From the NCBI GenBank assembly GCA_007127385.1, contig SKZM01000052.1, forward strand, positions 1 to 5,117: DNA of 5,117 nucleotides, given 5' to 3'. Positions 1 through 5,117 of the stretch are shown in pieces. The first letter of the stretch is position 1, and each line of letters starts with the position of its first letter. The DNA is from Methanosalsum sp. (GTDB lineage: Archaea; Halobacteriota; Methanosarcinia; Methanosarcinales; Methanosarcinaceae). The notes below the pieces were generated by a model. That model saw only the letters and a program-made list of their open reading frames with translations, had not been told where the DNA came from and searched no databases. A program made the translations under genes and the position numbers.

Positions 1-1
1 A

Positions 2-1585
2 ACACAGAACAAAATCCATCACTATAAACGTAAATCCCTGTCCATATATCCCCCGCACAGTAACCGGTATGAGGAGATGAGGTCTAAACTCGAAAACCTG
101 CTTGAAAAATCTATTAAAGAGCGGCTTCCAGAAACTCCCTTTGGCATATTATTTTCAGGAGGTGTGGATTCTACAATACTGGCCTATATGTGTGTCCGGA
201 TTGGAAAAGTACCGGGACGTGATTTCTTCTGCTACTCAGCCGGGCTTCTGGACAAAAAGCCAGCTCATGATGTGAGATATTCAAAGATTGTGGCAAAAAA
301 ACTGGATCTTGAACTCAGAATAAATGAAGTTCCCCTTGAGGAAACGGAGAGCATGTTGAAGACTGTTATCAGGCTTGTTGAGGACACAGAGGTCCCAAAG
401 GCCGGGGTAGGTTTAACAATGTTTGCAGCCTGCCTTGCTGCTCGAGAGGATGGTGTCAGGATAATGTTATCCGGCTCTGGTGCAGATGAATTACTTGCAG
501 GCTATAACAGACATAAATCATCAGATAATGTTAATGAACAGTGTTACATGGATATAATGGATATTTATGAGAGAAATACCTACAGGGATGATGTTGTTTC
601 CATGCACAACGGGATAGAAATGCGCTTTCCCTATCTTGCCCTGGAAGTTGTCGATTTCTGTCTCAAAGTACCTGCAAAATATAAAATACAGAACGAAACA
701 AATAAGATGATATTAAGAGATATTGGTAAACAAATCGGTATTCCTGAAGATATTGCTATGAAACGTAAAAAAGCTGCCCAGTATGGAAGTGAGTTTGACA
801 GGGCTATCAATAAATTATCAAAATCAAACGGATTTAAGACAAAGACTGACTACCTGAAGAATATTCAGGAGGATCAAAATTACAGACTGGGAGTCCTGTT
901 CAGTTCTGGAAAAGACAGTAATTATTCTCTGTACCTGATGCAAAAGCAAAAATACCCCATTGAATGCCTGATAACTATCAGGAGCAAGAATCCTCATTCT
1001 TATATGTTCCATACTCCAAATATTGATATGGTGCATCTGCAATCACAGGCTATTGGCATTCCACTGATTGAGAAGGTCACTGAAGGAGAAAAGGAAATTG
1101 AACTTGAAGACCTTAAAGAAGCACTTAAAGCTGCTATCAGGCAATATGGGATAAATGGAGTAGTTACCGGTGCTCTCTATTCCACCTATCAAAAAGATAG
1201 AATTGAAAAAGTATGTTCTGAACTTGGACTGAAAGTCTTTTCACCCCTCTGGCATACTGATCAGGAACAGGAAATGAGAGATATATTAAATGAAGGCTTT
1301 GAATTCATTTTCAGCAGCATCGCAGCATATGGTCTTGATAGCTCCTGGCTTGGCCGCATAATTGAAGAAAAGGATATAGATAACCTTGTAGATCTCAATG
1401 AACGGATCGGGGTTAATATTGCAGGCGAAGGTGGCGAATTTGAAAGTTTTGTCACTGACGGTCCAATATATCAGAAAAAGATTGAAATACTTGATTATGA
1501 TGTTGATGAACTGGACGAGAATACTGCCCGAATACTTATCAAAAACGCAAGGCTTATCGATAAAGATGGATCACAGAGAATGTGA
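2..1585 (+). CDS. dph6: Asparagine-synthetase-like / diphthine--ammonia ligase (Dph6-type) fusion protein, 5' partial
   Basis: Residues are numbered from the first in-window ATG at 77, which gives 502 residues. The first half (about 1-250) is an asparagine-synthetase C-domain type ATP pyrophosphatase: P-loop SGGVDS at 27-32, SGSGADE at 132-138, and RDDVVSMHNGIEMRFPYL at 170-187. The second half (about 269-502) matches Dph6 (DUF71/ATP_bind_4): P-loop SSGKDS at 276-281, SYMFHTPNI at 308-316, and the signature EGGEFESFVTDGP at 451-463. Dph6 uses ATP and ammonia to amidate diphthine on elongation factor 2, the last step of diphthamide synthesis, in the cytoplasm. The role of the first half is unknown; it may act on ammonia supply or on another amidation. 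No glutamine amidotransferase domain is seen, but one could lie upstream. The frame has no stop back to base 2 and no ATG, GTG or TTG before 77. The ATG at 77 has GAGGAG directly abutting it with no spacer, so a start outside the window is likelier. The domain identities are firm; the start is not. Confidence 0.85.
   Translation, partial: TQNKIHHYKRKSLSIYPPHSNRYEEMRSKLENLLEKSIKERLPETPFGILFSGGVDSTILAYMCVRIGKVPGRDFFCYSAGLLDKKPAHDVRYSKIVAKKLDLELRINEVPLEETESMLKTVIRLVEDTEVPKAGVGLTMFAACLAAREDGVRIMLSGSGADELLAGYNRHKSSDNVNEQCYMDIMDIYERNTYRDDVVSMHNGIEMRFPYLALEVVDFCLKVPAKYKIQNETNKMILRDIGKQIGIPEDIAMKRKKAAQYGSEFDRAINKLSKSNGFKTKTDYLKNIQEDQNYRLGVLFSSGKDSNYSLYLMQKQKYPIECLITIRSKNPHSYMFHTPNIDMVHLQSQAIGIPLIEKVTEGEKEIELEDLKEALKAAIRQYGINGVVTGALYSTYQKDRIEKVCSELGLKVFSPLWHTDQEQEMRDILNEGFEFIFSSIAAYGLDSSWLGRIIEEKDIDNLVDLNERIGVNIAGEGGEFESFVTDGPIYQKKIEILDYDVDELDENTARILIKNARLIDKDGSQRM
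867..872 (+). promoter_or_regulatory. Relic Shine-Dalgarno sequence at the domain junction
   Basis: AGGAGG (followed by AT) lies inside the fused gene, eight bases before the TAC codon of Tyr269. That is where a stand-alone Dph6 would have its initiator Met, since such proteins typically begin Met-x-Leu-Gly-Val-Leu-Phe-Ser-x-Gly-Lys-Asp-Ser. No ATG, GTG or TTG sits at a usable spacing, so independent initiation is not expected. The likely reading is a leftover ribosome binding site from when the two halves were separate adjacent genes. Chance is possible, because the bases also encode Gln-Glu-Asp. Confidence 0.4.
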
Positions 1586-1632
1586 GTTTTTATCGCATAA
1601 GCCAGTTTCATCCAATACTTGTGTCATTGCGC

Positions 1633-2088
1633 TTATAATCTTCTTTTTTCAAAGTATTGCTGGTGATAGTCTTCTGCGGGATAGAATTTTCTGGCAGATA
1701 GAATCTCTGTAACAATCTCTTTGCTGTATTTACCGGAACTTTCCAGTTTCCTTTTAGATTCAATTGCATCCAACCTTTGTTCTTCATTGTGATAAAAAAT
1801 GATTGAACGGTACTGGCTGCCAATATCCGGTCCCTGGCGGTTAATCTGTGTTGGATCATGAATATTCCAGAATATATTCAGTAACTCATTATAACTGACA
1901 AGTGATGGATCAAAAACGATCTCAACACTTTCCGCGTGGCCGGTCTTACCAGTGGAAACCTCTTTGTACGTGGGGTTTTCTGTATGTCCCCCGGCATAAC
2001 CTGCACGTGTGGAAATGACACCCTCTACCTTTCGAAATGAATCTTCGACTCCCCAGAAACAACCTGCAGCAAACGTAGCTTTTTCCAT
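1633..2088 (-). CDS. msrA: Peptide-methionine (S)-S-oxide reductase MsrA
   Basis: MsrA reduces the S epimer of methionine sulfoxide, free or in proteins, back to methionine and so repairs oxidative damage in the cytoplasm. The 151-residue product is a minimal MsrA domain. It has the catalytic motif GCFWG at 9-13 (nucleophile Cys10), HAE at 51-53, the family block [19 protein letters not shown] at 77-95, and the C-terminal [14 protein letters not shown] region at 135-148. Cys10 is the only cysteine, so the resolving cysteines that many bacterial MsrA proteins carry near the C-terminus are absent. Reduction must therefore rely on an external thiol or partner. No MsrB domain is fused. The ATG at 2088 is preceded by GGGGAG with a nine-base spacer, which supports this start. 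The gene is convergent with the fusion gene and follows the ABC gene on the same strand after 154 bases; a TATA-like element in that gap suggests its own promoter. Confidence 0.95.
   Translation of the reverse strand: MEKATFAAGCFWGVEDSFRKVEGVISTRAGYAGGHTENPTYKEVSTGKTGHAESVEIVFDPSLVSYNELLNIFWNIHDPTQINRQGPDIGSQYRSIIFYHNEEQRLDAIESKRKLESSGKYSKEIVTEILSARKFYPAEDYHQQYFEKRRL
1640..1650 (+). terminator. Possible T-rich transcription terminator for the fusion gene
   Basis: The bases CTTCTTTTTTC on the plus strand begin about 55 bases after the stop of the first gene and lie within the antisense of the last codons of msrA. Archaeal RNA polymerase commonly stops at U-rich tracts without a strong hairpin, and a shorter T5 run follows the stop directly at 1587-1591. 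Because the tract also encodes Lys-Lys-Arg-type codons of msrA on the other strand, it may have no terminator role. Confidence 0.25.
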
Positions 2089-2097
2089 TTGTACAAT

Positions 2098-2103
2098 CTC
2101 CCC
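2098..2103 (-). promoter_or_regulatory. Ribosome binding site of msrA
   Basis: GGGGAG on the minus strand ends nine bases before the ATG of msrA. It complements the anti-Shine-Dalgarno end of 16S rRNA and fixes the start at 2088. Confidence 0.6.
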
Positions 2104-2136
2104 AAATTTATCCGCATTAGAAGTTATACTGCAATT

Positions 2137-2146
2137 AATATAAAAG
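2137..2146 (-). promoter_or_regulatory. Candidate TATA box for msrA
   Basis: On the minus strand this reads CTTTTATATT, close to the archaeal TATA consensus TTTAWATA. Transcription would start about 25 bases downstream, near 2117, giving a leader of roughly 29 bases that contains the ribosome binding site. A second AT-rich candidate, CTTATAAATG on the minus strand at 2195-2204, would give a longer leader and cannot be excluded. Confidence 0.4.
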
Positions 2147-2198
2147 TATGTAACATCACATTTTGTACAATTCAGATATGGATAAATTTGTAATCATT

Positions 2199-2246
2199 TA
2201 TAAGTGGAGCGTAAAACCCTATGTCTTTAGCTTCGGGGTAGTTCAC
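2199..2246 (+). mobile_element. Possible IS200/IS605-family (TnpB-type) element end, remnant
   Basis: On the plus strand, AAAACCCTATG, a short CTTTAG loop and CTTCGGGGTAGTTCAC form a degenerate hairpin: CCC at 2217-2219 pairs with GGG at 2235-2237, with G2223-C2231 nearer the loop. The GGGGTAGTTCAC close is what I associate from memory with right ends of IS200/IS605 elements carrying tnpB. Read in frame on the plus strand, 2196-2246 gives IYKWSVKPYVFSFGVVH, which resembles TnpB C-terminal tails. No tnpA or tnpB gene is present, so this would be an orphan end or scar. The stop codon of the ABC gene (2243-2245 on the minus strand) falls inside it. The alternative is an ordinary weak hairpin after the ABC gene. 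Confidence 0.3.
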
Positions 2247-2935
2247 TCTGCGATCTTGCCGTCAACTATATGGATTACCCTATCCGCTTTCCGGGCAAGT
2301 GTTTCGTCATGACTGACCAATATAAATGTTTGTCCATGTTCCCGATTGAGCCTTCTTATAAGTTCATAGATCTTCTCACTTGATTTTGTATCCAGGTTAC
2401 CTGTAGGTTCATCACCTATTACGATGGCAGGACTGTTGGCTAGAGCTCTTGCAACTGCAACCCTCTGATTCTGGCCCCCAGAGAGCTGTGTTGGCCTGTG
2501 ATTGATACGATCTTCAAGACCTACTTCAGCTAAAAGTTCATTTGCTATTCTGGTTGCTTCTTCTCTGGTCCTGCCTGCAATTAACAAAGGCATCATCACG
2601 TTTTCAAGAGCTGTAAAATCAGGCATTAAGTGGTGATACTGAAACACAAATCCCAGTATTTGATTACGAATCCTGGAACGATCTTTATCTGACATTTTAC
2701 TCACATCATTCCCATCGATGAAAATGGAACCGTTGGTAGGTGTATCCAGTATACCTATGATATGAAGGAGTGTACTTTTACCTGAACCGGAAGGGCCTAC
2801 TATTGCCAGAAACTCGCCTTTATGGATTGTCAGGTTTATAGAATCCAGTGCATAAACATCCACACCGTCTGAATAGATCTTACTCAGATCTTTGATTTCA
2901 ATGATTATCTCTTCACTGGTCATCGTATTGGCCAT
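2243..2935 (-). CDS. ABC transporter ATP-binding protein, LolD/MacB type
   Basis: This is a complete nucleotide-binding domain of 230 residues, the usual length for the family. Motifs in order are Walker A GPSGSGKST at 47-55, the Q-loop at Gln99 (FVFQYHHLMP), signature LSGGQ at 151-155, Walker B IVIGDEPTGNLD at 171-182, and the switch histidine His209 in VSHD. The GDEPTGNLDT wording and the overall pattern place it with the LolD/MacB/FtsE-like group. These ATPases pair with FtsX/MacB-fold permeases for lipoprotein release, peptide or drug export, or mechanotransmission rather than import. No permease gene is adjacent: upstream is the divergent pyruvate kinase and downstream on the same strand is msrA. 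The substrate cannot be told. No Shine-Dalgarno precedes the ATG at 2935, and a TATA-like box is centred about 27 bases upstream, so the mRNA is probably leaderless. An in-frame ATG at 2923 is a weaker alternative start. Confidence 0.93.
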   Translation of the reverse strand: MANTMTSEEIIIEIKDLSKIYSDGVDVYALDSINLTIHKGEFLAIVGPSGSGKSTLLHIIGILDTPTNGSIFIDGNDVSKMSDKDRSRIRNQILGFVFQYHHLMPDFTALENVMMPLLIAGRTREEATRIANELLAEVGLEDRINHRPTQLSGGQNQRVAVARALANSPAIVIGDEPTGNLDTKSSEKIYELIRRLNREHGQTFILVSHDETLARKADRVIHIVDGKIAE

Positions 2936-2957
2936 ATTACTATAATAGTGATTAGAG

Positions 2958-2966
2958 TTTATAGTT
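2958..2966 (-). promoter_or_regulatory. Candidate TATA box for the ABC ATPase gene (leaderless transcript)
   Basis: On the minus strand this reads ACTATAAAC. Its centre is about 27 bases before the A of the ATG at 2935, which is the usual archaeal distance from TATA box to transcription start. Transcription would therefore begin at or next to the start codon, which fits the missing Shine-Dalgarno. Confidence 0.45.
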
Positions 2967-3032
2967 TATTGGTCATGATATTGATATGAAATATTTGAAT
3001 TAAGTTTAAGGGGTAAATTTAATTATTCCCGG

Positions 3033-3060
3033 TTAAAAAATAGATCATTTAAAAAATAGA
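3033..3060 (+). repeat. 12-base direct repeat in the pyk leader/promoter region
   Basis: TTAAAAAATAGA occurs at 3033-3044 and again, identically, at 3049-3060, separated by TCAT, so the period is 16 bases. The second copy runs into the ribosome binding site of pyruvate kinase. Each copy contains a TATA-like TTAAAAAATA. It may be a duplicated promoter element, a regulator site, or a slippage product in AT-rich DNA. A separate TATA-like stretch, TAAATTTAAT at 3014-3023, would put a transcription start near 3044. Confidence 0.5.
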
Positions 3061-3064
3061 GGTG
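3059..3064 (+). promoter_or_regulatory. Ribosome binding site of pyk that decides the start codon
   Basis: GAGGTG matches the core of the archaeal Shine-Dalgarno consensus GGAGGTGAT. It overlaps the GTG at 3064, so that codon cannot use it. It stands five bases before TTG at 3070 and eight bases before TTG at 3073, which makes a TTG start the best reading. Confidence 0.55.
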
Positions 3065-3072
3065 TGGGATTG

Positions 3073-4551
3073 TTGCAAGAGAATGAACCTAAAAATGTGC
3101 GGGAAGAAGTTTCATGTTTTAAGCTTCCTGATCATAAGACCAAAATCGTCTGTACCCTGGGACCGGCTTCTTCATCAGAAAATATAATCCGGAAACTCAT
3201 AATGAATGGAATGAATATTTCAAGGCTTAATTTTTCCCATGGTAATTTTCAAGATCATAAAGATGTAATTCAGAGGATAAGGAATATTTCCAGAGATCTA
3301 TGCACAGAAATTGCTATTATGGCAGATCTTCCGGGTCCAAAGATCCGAATAGGGCAACTGGAAAATGAGCCTATACACCTGTCAAAGGGTGATGAAGTAA
3401 TATTGACCACAGAAAATGTTCGGGGTGATGGTCAGATAATTCCTGTCAATTATGGAAATCTTCCATTAGTTGTGTCCCCCGGAAACTTCATTTATCTCAA
3501 TGACGGATTTATCCAGCTTGAATGCCTGAAAATTTTTAAAAATAACGTATATTGCAGGGTCATCACTGAAGGCCCACTTTCATCAAATAAAGGTGTCAAT
3601 CTTCCGGGAATTGATATCGATCTTGAGCCGGTAACTGAAAACGATCTTAAGGTAATTGATTTTGCACTTGATGCAGGAGTGGATATATTCAGCATTTCAT
3701 TTGTAGAAAAGGCAGAAGATATTGAAAAGGTCCGGAACTTTGCTCTGAAGAGAGGTAAGTCGGTTTTTCTTATTGCAAAGATCGAACGTGAGAAAGCAGT
3801 CCGGGATATTGACCGGATTATAGAGGTTTCTGATGGACTTATGATTGCAAGGGGTGATATGGGAGTAGAATTGCCAATCCAGAATGTGCCCCAGGTCCAA
3901 AAGGAACTTATCGCTAAAGCTACAATGAAAGGCATACCTGTAATAACAGCAACACATATGCTTGAATCAATGACTGAGAACATCAGGCCTACCCGGGCAG
4001 AGGTAACCGATGTTGCAAATGCAATACTTGACGGAACTGATGCTGTGATGCTTTCTGGTGAAACTGCAGTAGGAAAATATCCTGTAGAAAGTGTAGGAAT
4101 GATGTCTTCGATCGCAAAGGCCTCCGAAGAGTGGAGGAACAGGACCAGATGGGGGATTGAAAGAATAGAGACCCGGATATGCGGTGTTGAAATGAACATT
4201 GATGATGTTATTTCCCATCATGTCAATGAAGCGGTACAGAGATTATCGGTCGATTATGTTGTAACTCCCACAATGTCAGGGCAAACCGCAAGAAGAATCT
4301 CCAGGTTCAGGCCATCTACATGGATCCTGGCCTTTAGCCGCTATCCACTAACTGCCCAGAGTCTCACTTTTTCTTATGGTGTGTTTCCGGTATATATAAA
4401 AAAATTAGAAACAGACTGGGAAAATACAGTTCTTAGTAAAATGAAAGAGTGGGGAATATATCAGTCAGGAGATATTGTAGTCCTTACCCAGGGACAATCA
4501 CCTGGCAGACCGGGCGGGACAAATCTGTTAAAAATACTCACACTTGTCTGA
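3073..4551 (+). CDS. pyk: Pyruvate kinase
   Basis: The enzyme transfers phosphate from phosphoenolpyruvate to ADP, giving pyruvate and ATP, the last step of glycolysis, in the cytoplasm. With the TTG start it has 492 residues, close to the usual 470-500. Motifs in order: KIVCTLGPAS near 24-33, the RLNFSHG loop at 51-57, ADLPGPKIR at 84-92, the mobile B domain at about 93-180, the signature AKIER with catalytic Lys236 and metal ligand Glu238, GDMG with metal ligand Asp262, TATHMLESM with Thr294, and RPTRAEVTDVANAILDGTDA from 305. The C domain ends with a glycine-rich GRPGGTN segment, and there is no extra PEP-utiliser domain. Leu86 and Lys90 in DLPGPKIR correspond to the Thr113 and Glu117 positions of muscle enzyme; Lys at the latter marks the K+-independent group, so activity without K+ is predicted. 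About 20 residues precede the conserved core. The start is TTG 3073 (or 3070) by ribosome-binding-site spacing; GTG 3064 has the site abutting it. Confidence 0.96.
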   Translation: MQENEPKNVREEVSCFKLPDHKTKIVCTLGPASSSENIIRKLIMNGMNISRLNFSHGNFQDHKDVIQRIRNISRDLCTEIAIMADLPGPKIRIGQLENEPIHLSKGDEVILTTENVRGDGQIIPVNYGNLPLVVSPGNFIYLNDGFIQLECLKIFKNNVYCRVITEGPLSSNKGVNLPGIDIDLEPVTENDLKVIDFALDAGVDIFSISFVEKAEDIEKVRNFALKRGKSVFLIAKIEREKAVRDIDRIIEVSDGLMIARGDMGVELPIQNVPQVQKELIAKATMKGIPVITATHMLESMTENIRPTRAEVTDVANAILDGTDAVMLSGETAVGKYPVESVGMMSSIAKASEEWRNRTRWGIERIETRICGVEMNIDDVISHHVNEAVQRLSVDYVVTPTMSGQTARRISRFRPSTWILAFSRYPLTAQSLTFSYGVFPVYIKKLETDWENTVLSKMKEWGIYQSGDIVVLTQGQSPGRPGGTNLLKILTLV

Positions 4552-4583
4552 TTGCCGTGCTTTATCGTACTTTTAATAGGAAC

Positions 4584-4591
4584 TTTAAATA
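4584..4591 (+). promoter_or_regulatory. TATA box of the metallophosphoesterase gene
   Basis: TTTAAATA is an exact match to the archaeal TATA consensus. It lies in the 93-base gap after pyruvate kinase, and the expected transcription start is near 4613, about 30 bases before the ATG at 4645. This suggests the gene is not simply read through from pyk. Confidence 0.55.
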
Positions 4592-4598
4592 AAAAGGC

Positions 4599-4641
4599 AT
4601 TCAATTCAATATAATTGTCAACTAAAATAACGGAATTGAAT
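4599..4641 (+). repeat. 9-base inverted repeat around the predicted transcription start
   Basis: ATTCAATTC at 4599-4607 is the exact reverse complement of GAATTGAAT at 4633-4641, with 25 bases between them. The left arm lies between the TATA box and the predicted transcription start, so an operator is a better reading than a leader hairpin. In such AT-rich DNA chance is a real alternative. Confidence 0.4.
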
Positions 4642-4644
4642 AAT

Positions 4645-5117
4645 ATGATCGGAATAATGTCTGATTCACATGATTCTTTAGATTCAATAAAGAGGGCTGT
4701 GAAAATCTTTAATGAAGAAAAGGTAACTGCTGTACTTCATGCAGGTGATATTGTCTCCCCATTTACAGCAAAGGCCTTTCAGGAACTCGATGCAAAATTG
4801 TATTTTGTTTTTGGTAACAACGACGGGGACAAACTAACTCTGAAATCATGGTTTGAGAATTTTGGGGCCCATTTATGCGGAGATTTTGGTTCTCTGGAAA
4901 TAGATGACATAAAAATTGGACTTCTGCATGGGATCGATGAGACTATGGTACAGTCTCTTGCAGTTTCAGGAAACTTTGATGTCATTGTACGGGGACATAC
5001 TCACAGGTCATCTATAGAAAATCTGAATGGAACTCTGGTGATTAATCCCGGCGAAGCTGCAGGTGTGCTTACCGGCAGATCCACAGTTGCATTTCTTGAT
5101 TCCGAAGAAATGGATGT
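4645..5117 (+). CDS. MJ0936/YfcE-family metallophosphoesterase, 3' partial
   Basis: This is a calcineurin-like phosphoesterase with two metals in the active site. The family hydrolyses phosphodiesters; MJ0936 and E. coli YfcE act on artificial substrates such as bis-p-nitrophenyl phosphate, and the natural substrate is not known. All metal and catalytic motifs are present: DSH (Asp7, His9), HAGD (Asp35), GNND (Asn59), LLHG (His95), GHTH (His118, His120), and the family tail NPGEAAGVLTG at 135-144. The window ends after 157 codons with no stop. Relatives are about 160-180 residues, so only the last few residues should be missing. The ATG at 4645 gives the typical MIGIMSDSHD opening; the ATG at 4657 would cut into the first beta strand. 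Only a weak GGA precedes the start, so initiation may depend little on a Shine-Dalgarno sequence. It follows pyk on the same strand but seems to have its own promoter. Confidence 0.93.
   Translation, partial: MIGIMSDSHDSLDSIKRAVKIFNEEKVTAVLHAGDIVSPFTAKAFQELDAKLYFVFGNNDGDKLTLKSWFENFGAHLCGDFGSLEIDDIKIGLLHGIDETMVQSLAVSGNFDVIVRGHTHRSSIENLNGTLVINPGEAAGVLTGRSTVAFLDSEEMD

Noticed and set aside
1398..1712. Plus-strand open frame of 104 codons overlapping the end of the fusion gene and the end of msrA
   Set aside because: It overlaps the conserved EGGEFESFVTDGP signature in another frame and has no start signals or domain.
1608..1859. Minus-strand open frame of 83 codons inside msrA
   Set aside because: It is an alternative frame of msrA, whose frame carries the full conserved family blocks.
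2213..2242. Hairpin plus T4 after the ABC gene as a bacterial-style terminator
   Set aside because: The stem has mismatches and the T run is short. Archaeal terminators do not need such hairpins, and an element end explains the sequence at least as well.
2178..2290. Plus-strand ATG at 2178 opening a frame that runs antisense into the ABC gene
   Set aside because: Most of it is antisense to the ABC C-terminus. Only the first part may reflect a TnpB-like remnant, so it was not called as a gene.
3492..4199. Minus-strand open frame of 235 codons opposite pyruvate kinase
   Set aside because: It is antisense to well-conserved pyruvate kinase motifs, is serine/isoleucine-rich in the manner of antisense translations, and shows no recognisable domain.
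3967..4221. Minus-strand open frames of 84-86 codons opposite pyruvate kinase (also 3697-3957)
   Set aside because: They are rich in Tyr, Cys and His from antisense reading and have no domain or start signal.
4779..4985. Minus-strand open frame of 68 codons opposite the phosphoesterase
   Set aside because: It lies antisense to the metal-binding motifs of a clear metallophosphoesterase.
1..5117. CRISPR array, tRNA, rRNA or defence-system genes
   Set aside because: No regularly spaced repeats, cloverleaf-forming sequence or rRNA-like stretch was seen by reading. All long coding capacity is accounted for by the five genes.

Overview
The window looks like a piece of a euryarchaeal chromosome, most likely a methanogen of the Methanosarcinales type. 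The reasons are a diphthamide-synthesis (Dph6-type) domain, which is archaeal/eukaryotic, archaeal TATA-box promoters in place of bacterial -35/-10 elements, one gene that looks leaderless, and a moderate-to-low GC content. The assignment to order is an inference from gene style; no rRNA or methanogenesis gene is present to settle it.

Layout from left to right. (1) Positions 2-1585, plus strand: a two-domain protein joining an asparagine-synthetase-like ATP pyrophosphatase to a diphthine--ammonia ligase domain. Its reading frame is open to the left window edge, so the gene probably begins upstream. (2) Positions 1633-2088, minus strand: msrA, peptide-methionine (S)-S-oxide reductase, convergent with gene 1 with 47 bases between them. 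(3) Positions 2243-2935, minus strand: a LolD/MacB-type ABC transporter ATPase with no permease next to it. Its stop codon lies inside a sequence resembling an IS200/IS605-family element end. (4) Positions 3073-4551, plus strand: pyruvate kinase, divergent from the ABC gene across an AT-rich spacer with a 12-base direct repeat. (5) Positions 4645-5117, plus strand: an MJ0936/YfcE-type metallophosphoesterase, cut by the right window edge just before its expected end.

These are mostly housekeeping genes without an obvious shared pathway: translation-factor modification or amidation chemistry, repair of oxidised protein, ABC-driven membrane work, glycolysis, and phosphodiester hydrolysis. Each plus-strand gene after the first appears to have its own start signals, so no long operon is evident. 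All intergenic gaps are under 160 bases.

I see no CRISPR array, tRNA, rRNA, phage or defence system and no clearly undescribed system. The most interesting signals are the fusion in gene 1, with a perfectly placed Shine-Dalgarno sequence left at the domain junction, the loss of a conserved glutamate in its synthetase half, and the possible transposon scar at the end of the ABC gene.
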